From Parabacteroides sp. PH5-46 (GTDB lineage: Bacteria > Bacteroidota > Bacteroidia > Bacteroidales > Tannerellaceae): 64,000 nucleotides of DNA. Location of the stretch: contig NZ_JARXXA010000009.1 of NCBI RefSeq assembly GCF_029892785.1, positions 1-64,000 on the forward strand. Direction: 5' to 3'. The notes below the pieces were generated by a model. That model saw only the letters and a program-made list of their open reading frames with translations. It was not told the DNA's origin and searched no databases. The position numbers and the translations under genes were made by a program. Shown here one piece after another: positions 37,501 to 44,975 of the stretch; the stretch's first letter is position 1; each line of letters starts with the position of its first letter.

Positions 37501-37724
37501 CCGTTCAGGGCGGTTTCGACAGGGAAAGTAACGAGCCGTTCGACTTCTTCGGGAGCCATACCTCGTGCCTCTGTCATCACCACAACGGTGGGTGCATTGA
37601 GGTCGGGAAATACATCGACTTCCATATTGACGGCTGTATAGGTTCCTGCCAGCATAAGCAGCAGGGATGCCACTAAAACAACGACACGGTTGTTCAGCGA
37701 GAATTTTATTATCTTGTTCAACAT
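34581..37724 (-). CDS. CusA/CzcA-family RND heavy-metal efflux transporter
   Basis: A 1047-aa proton-driven RND transporter, 12 membrane helices and two large periplasmic loops. It exports metal ions from the periplasm or cytoplasm via the TolC partner. GGMAIAIGSLVDDAIVDVENVF near residues 390-415 contains the acidic proton-relay residues of TM4. ATRNGMLLISRYND follows in TM10-11. VRSSSTTGFSIVWVEFNWGTD is the N-terminal porter region typical of CzcA/CusA. Metal (Zn/Co/Cd or Cu/Ag) is not settled by visible residues. It is the second gene of czcBAC-type order (adaptor, transporter, channel). Confidence 0.94.
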   Translation of the reverse strand: MLNKIIKFSLNNRVVVLVASLLLMLAGTYTAVNMEVDVFPDLNAPTVVVMTEARGMAPEEVERLVTFPVETALNGATDVRRVRSSSTTGFSIVWVEFNWGTDIYRARQIVSEKLAVVNDQLPSNVGNPTLGPQSSILGELMIIGVTADSTSLQDLRTLSDWTIRPRLLSTGGVAQVTVLGGEIKEYQILLDPGKMKHYNIGLNEVIDVVTEMNQNAAGGVLYEYGNEFIIRGVLSTNKIPSLGKAVIKTVNNVPILIENIAEVKIGDKAPKLGMASNDGKAAVLITVTKQPATSTLELTDKLDASLADLQKQLPADVKITTDIFRQARFIDNSINNVQKSLYEGGIFVVIVFVIFLMNARTTIISLVTIPLSLVFAILSLKFMGLTINTMSLGGMAIAIGSLVDDAIVDVENVFKRLRENRQKPKELQKTVLNVVFDASKEVRMPILYSTFIIIASFVPLFFLSGMEGRMLAPLGVAFIMALIASTVVALTLTPVLCSYLLGKPRKDDKPEREPYIVRKLKIVYEVALKWTLKYKKWVLGGTGVVLVIAVIIFFSLGRSFLPPFNEGSFTVSISSMPGISLEESDKMGRIAEDILLSIPEVQTVGRKTGRAELDEHALGVNVSEIEAPFILDKRSKDEVLAEIREKIKVLPGVNIEIGAPISHRIDAMLSGTRANIAIKLFGTDLNKMFSIGNQIKANIQDIEGIADLNVEQQVERPQLKIEPKREVMAKYGITLPDFAKIVNVMLAGEVVSQVYEENRSFDLTLKVNDDSRETAERIKNLIVDANGRKIPLSNIAEITSSTGPNTINRENVARKIVISANVAGRDLRGVVNDIQDIVNEKIELPEGYHIEYGGQFESEQAASRTLLITSIFSILAIFMLLFAQFKSINQSVVILLNLPLALIGGVFAIFFTNGVLSIPAIIGFISLFGIATRNGMLLISRYNDLVAEGYSKLDAVMTGSLDRLNPILMTALTSGLALIPLALGGDLPGNEIQSPMAKVILGGLLTSTLLNGFIIPIMYLITNRKVVETEILDNEEPEVNNTKLELE

Positions 37725-37744
37725 ACTGATTCGTGTTTTAATGG

Positions 37745-39070
37745 TTAGTGACTATGTCCTTCGGGCATTACTGAAGAAGTTGCTGCCAGTTTCACCTGAT
37801 ATACTCCTTTGGTAACTACTTTGGCTCCGCGTTGAAGACCTGAAAGGATCTGCACTCTTTCGCCGTTATTCTGTCCGAGGGTTACTTCCTGTTTCTTATA
37901 TTCTTCGTCGCCTATTTGCAGATACACGAAGTTAAGTCCCTGTTCTTCGGTAATAGCAGAAACGGGAACGGATATTACATTATCCTGTAAGGTCGAAAGC
38001 AGATATACTTCGGTATATGCTCCGGGAATAATATCGCCCACGTTATCAAACTCGAATGTAACAGGAATATAGAAAGATTGGTCAGTGGATGCTTTACCGA
38101 AAGATAAAAGCCGGCCGTTAAGTTCCGAAAGTTTATATACCTGATTGTCATAGGCAGGCTTAAAGTTAGCACTACTGATGCTTTTAAGTATCTTGAAATT
38201 GTTCTCTGATACTTCGGCTCGTAGCTGCAAACGCCTATTCTGCGATACAGTTGCAATGGGCTGACCTACTGAAACGTATTCCCCCTGTGCAACAAGCCTG
38301 TTCTTAATATATCCGGCAATGGGAGCTGTAACGCTTACCCCGGTGGCTGTCATATTGCCTGCCTGTGCCTGATATACTGTTTTCGCTGTTTCATAACGCA
38401 AACGAGCCTGTTCAAAGTCCTTAGCGGAAATAATCTGGTCTTTTACCAATGATTCGGCACGTTGGAACTCTTTCTGTGCAGTTTCGTATTCAATCCGCGC
38501 TTTTACGGACGGATCGCCTTCCAACAGTTTCTTTGCTGAAATAGTTACAATGGATTGTCCGGCTTGTACGGCTGTACCGTCTGTTATGGACGGATTGGTG
38601 AAAGATACAATACCGTTGGAAGTAGCTGCAATAACAGCTTCATCACCCTGCGAGGCTTGTATCTGTCCACTGGTTTTAATGGAATTGTAGAAACTACCAA
38701 GAGCAACGGTTTCTGTCTTCAATCCAACAAGTTGCGCTTGCTGTTTGGTGAAAAGTATTTCATCCGAATGGCTGTCTTCCATTGCTTCTGCTCCGTGGTC
38801 ATGTCCGTCGCCCTCGGAGTGCTTATGATCTTTCTCGTTAGCGTGGTCATGCCCATCGCCGTCAGTATGTTTATGTTCTTTATCGTTTGAATGGTCATGT
38901 CCATCACCTTCGGAGTGTTCATGCTCTTTCTCATTAGAATGGTCATGTCCATCACCATCAACATGCTCATGTTTATCACTTGATTTTTGATTGTTTTTTC
39001 CCTGACCGGAATTGCATCCGGTTAATAATATTGCGATAACAACGAATAATCCTATTATGTACGTTTTCAT
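37745..39070 (-). CDS. CzcB/CusB-like periplasmic adaptor with His-rich tandem repeats
   Basis: A 441-aa membrane-fusion lipoprotein. The lipobox LTGCN places Cys at 19. Residues 33-92 are about four 16-aa units HEHxDGDGHDHSNEKE, a strong metal-sequestering tract. Residues 110-440 give the normal adaptor architecture (barrel-sandwich, coiled-coil ARIEYETAQKEFQRAESLV, beta-barrel). It links the RND transporter and TolC channel. The repeat tract is an unusual insertion that could buffer zinc or another metal for the pump. First gene of the pump operon, followed by the transporter 20 bases later. Confidence 0.92.
   Translation of the reverse strand: MKTYIIGLFVVIAILLTGCNSGQGKNNQKSSDKHEHVDGDGHDHSNEKEHEHSEGDGHDHSNDKEHKHTDGDGHDHANEKDHKHSEGDGHDHGAEAMEDSHSDEILFTKQQAQLVGLKTETVALGSFYNSIKTSGQIQASQGDEAVIAATSNGIVSFTNPSITDGTAVQAGQSIVTISAKKLLEGDPSVKARIEYETAQKEFQRAESLVKDQIISAKDFEQARLRYETAKTVYQAQAGNMTATGVSVTAPIAGYIKNRLVAQGEYVSVGQPIATVSQNRRLQLRAEVSENNFKILKSISSANFKPAYDNQVYKLSELNGRLLSFGKASTDQSFYIPVTFEFDNVGDIIPGAYTEVYLLSTLQDNVISVPVSAITEEQGLNFVYLQIGDEEYKKQEVTLGQNNGERVQILSGLQRGAKVVTKGVYQVKLAATSSVMPEGHSH
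38795..38971 (-). repeat. 48-bp tandem repeats encoding HEHxDGDGHDHSNEKE units
   Basis: About four 48-bp units (16 codons each) in the N-terminal coding region of the adaptor. Units are alike in both DNA and protein, so copy number may vary between strains by slippage or recombination. Confidence 0.75.
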
Positions 39071-39209
39071 TTTATTTTTTAATTATTGGGGGAAGTAAAG
39101 CATATCCTGATATTTGCTTTGCTTCTCGTGAGAAATATTGATTTTTATGGGTTGATATGTATATACCAATACCCTATGCCTTGAACATATCCAAATGCAC
39201 AAAGCAGCA

Positions 39210-39230
39210 TGACTTACAGCCTGTAAGTCA
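39210..39230. promoter_or_regulatory. Perfect 10-bp-arm palindrome before the efflux operon
   Basis: TGACTTACAG-C-CTGTAAGTCA lies 140 bases upstream of the adaptor ATG and 6 bases after the stop of the DUF6769-like gene. No U tract follows, so an operator is more likely than a terminator. The Fur-family gene two positions upstream is the obvious candidate ligand. Confidence 0.5.
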
Positions 39231-39235
39231 AAACA

Positions 39236-39673
39236 TCAGGAAATTATGGAAGGAGGGGCGCGTAAACCGTGAAATTGGTTTGCTTCTGCGGATTTATAGA
39301 ATGAAATAAATTCTCCGTACTCAAAGTCGGAGGTTGATTCTCCCGAATCGTAGATTAAGAAATCCGCAGCTAAAAAGAATATCGGGAATAAATGTGTAAG
39401 ATCATGGTTTTGACAAGAAGAAACCTTGCACTTAGTTTCATTTGTCGTTTTGGGTGAAGTATATTTAGATTCAGCAATACAAGATTGTTCATGGTCACTG
39501 TCATTAGGTAACTCACGATGGTCTGTATGTTCATCGTTTACCTGATTATCCTGTTCGCATATCTCCATAACAATACACACCAATCCCTCATGATGATGAT
39601 GTGGTACTATTGCAAGTATCAGTAATACTAAACTTGACAATGCAACAAACGATATGGAAATAATTCGTTTCAC
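39236..39673 (-). CDS. Small membrane protein with HHHH motif (DUF6769-like), copy 1
   Basis: A 145-aa protein when read from the GTG at 39673. That start aligns residue for residue with the paralogue at 45887-46318. An N-terminal membrane helix is followed by PHHHHEG (residues 23-29), CIVMEICEQDN and DEHTDHRE; the C-terminus ends FHGLRAPP. A Bacteroides -7 element (TATCTTTG, minus strand, about 39694-39701) sits 20 bases before the GTG, supporting this start. The open frame extends back into the Fur gene without family sequence. Function unknown. The Cys/His content and repeated pairing with His-rich lipoproteins suggest periplasmic metal binding. Confidence 0.7.
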   Translation of the reverse strand: MKRIISISFVALSSLVLLILAIVPHHHHEGLVCIVMEICEQDNQVNDEHTDHRELPNDSDHEQSCIAESKYTSPKTTNETKCKVSSCQNHDLTHLFPIFFLAADFLIYDSGESTSDFEYGEFISFYKSAEANQFHGLRAPPSIIS

Positions 39674-39719
39674 TAAATCTTTTTTTACCTGTGCAAAGAT
39701 AAAATAAAAAGTCATGCAA

Positions 39720-40151
39720 CTAAGTTGCAATCTTATCACATTTTCCGCAATAGCCTTTAATTACGAAATTAACGCTCTCCAATTCCATATTTCCCGGTAG
39801 TTCTATTTGAGGAACAGGCACGTTTTCCAAACAAAATGCCTTTTTACAGTAGTTACAGTAAAAGTGTAAATGATAATCACCTTCACTACAACCGCAATCC
39901 TCCTGACAAACCGAATATTTAACCGAACCTGATCCGTCGTCAAATTTATGAATCAGCCCATTATCATTAAAGAGGTGAATTATACGAGAAATAGTCGATT
40001 TATCAATGCTCAATAATTTTTTCTCTAAGTCCCCTAAACTGAATGCTTCGGTGAACTTTAGCATTGTATCCCATACTAAAATCCGTGTAGATGTGGGCTT
40101 TATGCCTTTTCCTTCTAATAATTTTATGATAAAATCGTCCACGTATTTCAA
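39720..40151 (-). CDS. Fur-family metalloregulator (Zur-like)
   Basis: A 143-aa Fur superfamily repressor. The winged-helix domain (residues about 5-80, TSTRILVWDTMLKF and DKSTISRIIHLFNDNGLIH) is followed by a dimerisation/metal domain with HLHFYCNYCKKAFCLENV and YCGKCD, two CxxC pairs that form the structural zinc site. An additional CQEDCGC near 80 is atypical. The start is non-ATG (TTG at 40151; GTG at 40142 is an alternative), as a stop lies just upstream in frame. It lies within the metal cargo and probably controls the pump and/or lipoprotein genes. Zinc as effector is an inference. Confidence 0.85.
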   Translation of the reverse strand: MKYVDDFIIKLLEGKGIKPTSTRILVWDTMLKFTEAFSLGDLEKKLLSIDKSTISRIIHLFNDNGLIHKFDDGSGSVKYSVCQEDCGCSEGDYHLHFYCNYCKKAFCLENVPVPQIELPGNMELESVNFVIKGYCGKCDKIAT

Positions 40152-40179
40152 AGATTATTTATGTTATTTATTCTATAAC

Positions 40180-40231
40180 AAAAAGGATGTGTCAAATGAT
40201 GCTGATTTTAAAATCACTGCACATCCTTTTT
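40180..40231. terminator. Bidirectional terminator between His-rich lipoprotein and fur-like gene
   Basis: Arms AAAAAGGATGTG (40180-40191) and CACATCCTTTTT (40220-40231) with a 28-nt loop; T runs on either strand. Lies after the His-rich lipoprotein stop. Confidence 0.65.
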
Positions 40232-40243
40232 GCATATAATATC

Positions 40244-40855
40244 TTAATTATGATGGTTGCCCTTATTATGAGAGCCATCGGCACTTCCATTGTGATTGTG
40301 GCTCTTATCAGTACAGGTATTCACATCATGATTTTGTTCCCCATTGTGATTATGACTTGCATCAGTGCAAGTGTTCACATCATGGTTTTGTTCTCCATTG
40401 TGATTATGGCTTGTATCTGTACAAGTATTCACATCATGGTTTTGTCCGTTATTGTGATTATGGTTTGCATCAGTACAAGTATTCACATCGTGGTTTTGTG
40501 TGTTGTTATGATTGTGGCTTACATCCATGCAGGTATTGGAATCATGGTTATTTCCTCCATGTCCTGTGCCTGTGCCATTGTGATGGGTACCGTCATGTTT
40601 AATTCCTGAATGTTGGGAATTTGTACAAACCTGATGTGTTCCGTCTGCAAGTATATCGCAGTTTTCGTGATTTCCGGCAGCACACTGATTCAGCACGCTG
40701 CTTTTGTAGATATCGCCATTTGAAAAACCGAGTGTAGATGCACGAAGCTCCAAACTTTGATCTATATCTCCAAAGTTGCTATCATCATCCTGGCTACAAG
40801 AAACGAATGTGATAACCGATGCGAGAACCGCTAATGAATAAAATACTCTTTTCAT
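40244..40855 (-). CDS. His/Asn-rich tandem-repeat lipoprotein, putative metal-binding
   Basis: A 203-aa predicted lipoprotein (SCSQ lipobox, Cys near 20). The first domain (residues 25-100) contains LGFSNGDIYKSSVLNQCAAGNHENCDI. Five 18-aa tandem repeats of the form NHDVNTCTDxSHNHNxxQ (residues 103-190) follow, each with three or four His and one Cys. Such a protein could trap Zn, Cu or Ni at the cell surface or periplasm. It shares its N-terminal half with the lipoprotein at 46433-46783. An ECF-type promoter (40890-40915) lies 35 bases upstream, and a terminator follows. Confidence 0.78.
   Translation of the reverse strand: MKRVFYSLAVLASVITFVSCSQDDDSNFGDIDQSLELRASTLGFSNGDIYKSSVLNQCAAGNHENCDILADGTHQVCTNSQHSGIKHDGTHHNGTGTGHGGNNHDSNTCMDVSHNHNNTQNHDVNTCTDANHNHNNGQNHDVNTCTDTSHNHNGEQNHDVNTCTDASHNHNGEQNHDVNTCTDKSHNHNGSADGSHNKGNHHN
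40286..40549 (-). repeat. 54-bp tandem repeats encoding NHDVNTCTDxSHNHNxxQ
   Basis: Five 54-bp units (18 codons) with strong DNA-level similarity. The period and coding phase are constant, so this is a protein repeat, not a CRISPR array. Likely to vary in copy number. Confidence 0.8.
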
Positions 40856-40889
40856 ATTCCTTTATTGTTAAAATGTTATATGTTAATAT

Positions 40890-40915
40890 ACCGCATAAGA
40901 GTAATTATACCCTAC
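40890..40915 (-). promoter_or_regulatory. ECF-type promoter site GTAGGGTA-N10-TATGCGGT (copy 1)
   Basis: One of three identical-spacing sites (see also 46844-46869 and 50615-50640). If -35 is GTAGGG and -10 is CGGTAT-like, the spacer is 16 bases, as for ECF promoters. It lies 35 bases upstream of the His-rich lipoprotein ATG. Confidence 0.7.
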
Positions 40916-40959
40916 CAAAAAATAAAATAATTTTTAACTTGAACGGAGAAAGACACTTC

Positions 40960-42528
40960 TCATAATTTTACCACAAGATTATCTCCTATTTTTGTAGAGG
41001 GCTTTTTCTCAATATACTCCCGTAATGAAAAATCTTTTCTCAATGCTCTATCAGAAATAAAAAGTATTGAACCGCCATAAATATCGGACATAATATCATC
41101 CTTTTCAGCTATGATAACACTCTCTCCTAAATATACTTTCATATTCTCTGGACGGCGGATTCCATAAACAATGTATTGTTTTGAATTTTCTGATAACTCA
41201 ATCCCACTCTTACACATATTTTCATAACCGACATAGCTGTTCAGAAAAGGCATTTCAAAGGATACAATAAATATCACGGTTAAAATCCCTATTGATATGC
41301 TGTTAATCGAACGAATTATATTCTTTCGGAAAATCAGAAAATATAAAGAAAGGAATCCAAATAGAGCAAGTGAAATTAATCCCCATATTATGGAAGTGTG
41401 AATTTCATTCAACCAAGAAAATGTAATATCATTTTTACTCAATAAAAACAACGGCAAAGCCATTATTGCTATGAGAGATAACGCTATCATAAAATATACA
41501 ATCCATTTCTTATTCTTTAATCTCATCAATATAATAACTGACAGATAAGCCACAAAAGGAAATACAGGCAACATATAAATTTCAATCTTTGCACTTACAA
41601 TAGATAAGACAAGAAATGACGTTAAAACAACAGTCAAAAACAATTTATCTATATCTGTTTTTATCAGCTTATTTTTAATCCCTAACAGGATAAGGGCAAA
41701 GAATAAAATTGACCAAGGAGCGAAGGAATACCAAAATACCTGAAAATAATAATAGAACGGCTCCTTATGATGGAATGAGCTAACAGCACGGTTGAATGTC
41801 TGATTAAAGAGTAAATCGTTCAAATAACTATTTCCCGCTTCAACCCACACTAAGCTGAACCAAACAGAACAAAGCAATAAGAGTATTCCCCAAGTTCTAA
41901 ACCCTAAATATTTTCCACTATCCTTAATTTTCCCTTTTATAGTTAGAAATGTCAGTATAGAGACTACCGGAATAATTATTCCGATTGGCCCTTTACTGAA
42001 TATTGCGAGGAAAATACAAAGAGGAAGCAAATACTTATCATATTTTCTCTCTCTGCCTGAATACATTCTATAAAAAACATATAATGCCAATGTTATAAAC
42101 ATAGACATTAACATATCCATTCTTAGAATAATGGCTCCACCCATAAATAGAGCGCTTGTGAACAATAATAGTTTTGCACTGGATTGATATTCGTTTGGAA
42201 GTTCAGCTCGTGTCCACCTGTCCATCGTAAACTGAATGACAAAAGCGGGTAGTAATGAGAATAGCGACAAGAACCATATTTGATGACTTCCGAATATCTT
42301 TTTTCCGAGCATTATAATCCAGAAATATAAAGGCGGTTTATCGGCATATATTTCACCATGATTATAAAATGAGAAAAAATTCCCTGTTTTTAAGGCATCA
42401 TCAACTATATTCAAATATCTAAGTTCGTTTGCAGGCGTATAATCCCGGAGTAGGATTAATGGGAACATTAATGCAAAAACAAGAATATAGTAGATGTGGT
42501 CAATCGTAAATAATCGTTTTAATGTCAT
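40960..42528 (-). CDS. ArnT/GT39-83-like lipid-linked sugar transferase
   Basis: A 522-aa polytopic glycosyltransferase (about 11 membrane helices). The N-terminal loop has the PMT/ArnT signature ANELRYLNIV near residues 33-42 and YADKPPLYFWI near 60. These enzymes move a sugar from polyprenyl phosphate to lipid A or another envelope acceptor in the periplasm. Together with the UDP-GlcA 4-epimerase, GT2 and LpxB-N-like partner just upstream, the sugar is probably galacturonic acid. Last gene of the five-gene envelope operon. Confidence 0.82.
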   Translation of the reverse strand: MTLKRLFTIDHIYYILVFALMFPLILLRDYTPANELRYLNIVDDALKTGNFFSFYNHGEIYADKPPLYFWIIMLGKKIFGSHQIWFLSLFSLLPAFVIQFTMDRWTRAELPNEYQSSAKLLLFTSALFMGGAIILRMDMLMSMFITLALYVFYRMYSGRERKYDKYLLPLCIFLAIFSKGPIGIIIPVVSILTFLTIKGKIKDSGKYLGFRTWGILLLLCSVWFSLVWVEAGNSYLNDLLFNQTFNRAVSSFHHKEPFYYYFQVFWYSFAPWSILFFALILLGIKNKLIKTDIDKLFLTVVLTSFLVLSIVSAKIEIYMLPVFPFVAYLSVIILMRLKNKKWIVYFMIALSLIAIMALPLFLLSKNDITFSWLNEIHTSIIWGLISLALFGFLSLYFLIFRKNIIRSINSISIGILTVIFIVSFEMPFLNSYVGYENMCKSGIELSENSKQYIVYGIRRPENMKVYLGESVIIAEKDDIMSDIYGGSILFISDRALRKDFSLREYIEKKPSTKIGDNLVVKL

Positions 42529-42551
42529 AGTTAATAATTAAGGATTAACAC

Positions 42552-43574
42552 CTATTGATTTTCCATTGAGTTAAACCACTCAATAAATGATTTTATTCCT
42601 TCCGGTAATACTGTTTTGGGCTTATAATGAATGTATCTGGTCAATTTGCTTATATCAGCATAGGTTTCCTTTACATCACCGGATTGAAAAGGGTACATTT
42701 CCAAATGAGCGTCTTTTTGCATTTCATATTCAATCGCTTCTATAAACTGGAGTAAATTAACTGGCTTTGAATTGCCGATATTAAAAATCTGATAGAAAGC
42801 GGAATCTGAATTTTTATCCGGAGTTTTATCCAAGAGTAAGACGATGCTTTTTATAACATCATCTATATAGGTGAAATCTCTAAGCATATCCCCATTATTA
42901 AAAACCTTGATTGTTCTGCCCTCCCGAATAGATCTTGCGAAAATCATCGGAGCCATATCAGGTCTTCCCCATGCTCCATATACAGTAAAAAGTCTTATTC
43001 CTGTGGAGGGCAAATTGAACAAATGACTATAAGAATGAGCCATCAGTTCATTACTTTTTTTTGTTGCAGCATAAAAACTGGCAGGATTATCAACTGTGGC
43101 AGATTCCTTAAAAGGAATTTTATTGTTCAATCCATAAACCGAAGAACTGGAAGCATATATAAGATGCTTGATATTATTATGCCTGCAACACTCTAAGATA
43201 TTTACAAAGCCAAGAATGTTAGAGTTGATATAAGCATGGGGATTTTCTAAAGAATACCGAACCCCCGCTTGTGCTGCCAGATTGATAACATAATCAAATT
43301 GATACTTCTTAAAAAGAACACCTAATTGTATAAAGTCCGTAAGATCAATCTTTCCAAAATCATAATTGCAATAAAATGAACTATGGACTACTTCATTTTC
43401 TGTTATATCCTCTTTTCCTATTCCACATTCAGACAACCTGCCATATTTTAGGTTTACATCGTAATAGTCATTTATATTATCTATTCCCACAACGAAATTC
43501 TCTTTATTTTCAACCAATGCTTTTACCAAGTGAAATCCGATAAATCCTGCACTGCCTGTAACTAATATTTTCAT
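42552..43574 (-). CDS. UDP-glucuronate 4-epimerase (UDP-galacturonate synthesis)
   Basis: A 340-aa short-chain-type epimerase. The Rossmann motif GSAGFIGFHLVKAL lies at residue 7 and NDYYDVNLK near 37. LAAQAGVRYSLENPHAYINSN near 98 and SSSSVYGLNNKIPF near 139 are followed by the catalytic YAATKK near 168. YSHLFNLPSTGIRLFTVYGAWGRPDMA near 185 is characteristic of UDP-GlcA epimerases rather than GalE. It would make UDP-GalA in the cytoplasm for the neighbouring GT2. It overlaps the following LpxB-N-like gene's stop by 4 bases. Confidence 0.88.
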   Translation of the reverse strand: MKILVTGSAGFIGFHLVKALVENKENFVVGIDNINDYYDVNLKYGRLSECGIGKEDITENEVVHSSFYCNYDFGKIDLTDFIQLGVLFKKYQFDYVINLAAQAGVRYSLENPHAYINSNILGFVNILECCRHNNIKHLIYASSSSVYGLNNKIPFKESATVDNPASFYAATKKSNELMAHSYSHLFNLPSTGIRLFTVYGAWGRPDMAPMIFARSIREGRTIKVFNNGDMLRDFTYIDDVIKSIVLLLDKTPDKNSDSAFYQIFNIGNSKPVNLLQFIEAIEYEMQKDAHLEMYPFQSGDVKETYADISKLTRYIHYKPKTVLPEGIKSFIEWFNSMENQ

Positions 43575-44218
43575 TTAATCTCTTTTTTAGATTCATCCTC
43601 ATTACAGTTTTTTATAATCAACCACACATTTCTGGAATATGTGATAAAACCAAAACTTTGACCAATAAGCAATACCGGATCTTCTCTGAATATTGCGTAT
43701 GCAATAGTTATCAGAGAACCTATTATACTCAACAGCCAAAAGTTTAAGGGAAGGACAGATTCACCTCTCAATCTTGAATGCCACCATTGATAAACAAAGC
43801 GGAAAGTGAAAATTATCTGACCTGCGGAACCAAATAGAAGTAACCATAACGATATATTTGAAAATAACCTGTCAATGCTTACTTCATTGTTATATAGCAC
43901 ATAGCAAAGTGCGGCAGCAGGTATTAAGAGAATTACTGTTCTTATAGCTAAATGGATTTTTTTCCAGTTGTTTTTACTATTCAAATTCCATATATAGATA
44001 TAATAGGAGAATAGTTGTCCGAGAATTATTACAAAATCTCCCCTTAGCCACCCATATATAGAAAATAATATAGAAGCTAATAAACTTAACTGCCAATAGA
44101 TAGTCGGAGATACAACTTTTTTAGCCTTTTCCGATAAAATCCACTGAATAAGCATTCTGGCAGAAAATAACCCCTGTGCTAAAAAACCTAAAACAAAATA
44201 CCAAATGTCGTTATTCAC
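43571..44218 (-). CDS. LpxB N-terminal-domain-like membrane protein
   Basis: A 215-aa polytopic protein with two similar halves (about 1-95 and 110-205). Each half has a GFLAQGLFSARMLIQWILSE / GSAGQIIFTFRFVYQWWHS pattern plus SxYW/LNFWLLS, typical of the lipid-A-disaccharide synthase N-terminal (LAB_N) family, probably transporters or flippase-like proteins. The start is GTG. It sits between GT2 and the epimerase. In other bacteria this family occurs with DPM1-type GT2 genes and ArnT-like enzymes, suggesting a role in moving or presenting the lipid-linked sugar. Confidence 0.8.
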   Translation of the reverse strand: MNNDIWYFVLGFLAQGLFSARMLIQWILSEKAKKVVSPTIYWQLSLLASILFSIYGWLRGDFVIILGQLFSYYIYIWNLNSKNNWKKIHLAIRTVILLIPAAALCYVLYNNEVSIDRLFSNISLWLLLFGSAGQIIFTFRFVYQWWHSRLRGESVLPLNFWLLSIIGSLITIAYAIFREDPVLLIGQSFGFITYSRNVWLIIKNCNEDESKKEIK

Positions 44219-44231
44219 TTTTTGCTATGGC

Positions 44232-44963
44232 TTAATTAATACCTTCTTTTTCAATAGTATAGTTTATGTACCGTTTCTTCATCCATCGGAAAGCAAAGCA
44301 ATCCATAAAAGGACTAACCAACCTGTTCCATAAATGAAATTTTGATTGACCTGCGGTACGTTCAAAATGCCTAACAGGAACCTGCTTTACCCTGCCATGT
44401 TGTAACTGAAGGAGAGCAGGTAGGAAACGGTGCATCCCCGTAAACATCGGAATGCGTTTAGCGTATTCGGTATGAATAATTTTTAGTGGACACCCCGTAT
44501 CTTCTATGCCGTCATTAGTCATCATGCGGCGAAAACTATTGGCTATTTTCGACGATAGTTTTTTTCCTAAACTATCTTTGCGTCCTGTACGGATACCCAT
44601 TACCATTTCATATTCATTTCTATATGGCAATAAAAGTTCAAAATCTTTAGGCGCTGTTTGTAAATCAGCATCTATATATCCGACAAATGACGACTGGGCT
44701 ATATCTATCCCTGCTTTTATAGCTGCGCTTAATCCGCAATTTCGAGCAAAACTTATATAAAAAAGATGACGGTTTCGCTGACACACTTCCTGTATCAATG
44801 TTTTGCTTTGGTCTTTCGATCCATCATCAACGAATAGTATGCAGGTTTTTACTGATGAAGAACATACATATTCAGATAGTTCCTTTTCAAGTTTGTTTAT
44901 ATTTTCTTCTTCATTATAAACAGGAACTATTATGGTTAAATCATAATCTTTTGTAGAGTTCAT
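44232..44963 (-). CDS. GT2-family polyprenyl-phosphate sugar synthase (DPM1/ArnC/RgtE-like)
   Basis: A 243-aa GT-A glycosyltransferase without C-terminal membrane helices. Donor-binding TIIVPVYNEEENI is at residue about 9 and the metal motif DADLQT near 98, with FVDDGSKDQS near 44. It probably transfers the sugar made by the adjacent UDP-GlcA epimerase (GalA) to undecaprenyl phosphate, supplying the ArnT-like enzyme. Comparable gene sets make polyprenyl-P-GalA in Rhizobium (RgtE). The substrate is inferred from context. Confidence 0.85.
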   Translation of the reverse strand: MNSTKDYDLTIIVPVYNEEENINKLEKELSEYVCSSSVKTCILFVDDGSKDQSKTLIQEVCQRNRHLFYISFARNCGLSAAIKAGIDIAQSSFVGYIDADLQTAPKDFELLLPYRNEYEMVMGIRTGRKDSLGKKLSSKIANSFRRMMTNDGIEDTGCPLKIIHTEYAKRIPMFTGMHRFLPALLQLQHGRVKQVPVRHFERTAGQSKFHLWNRLVSPFMDCFAFRWMKKRYINYTIEKEGIN

Positions 44964-44975
44964 ATCATTTATATT

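Noticed and set aside
40286-40549. Regularly spaced repeats that look like a CRISPR array
   Set aside because: Period is 54 bp, in frame, with no variable spacers; it encodes an 18-aa protein repeat.
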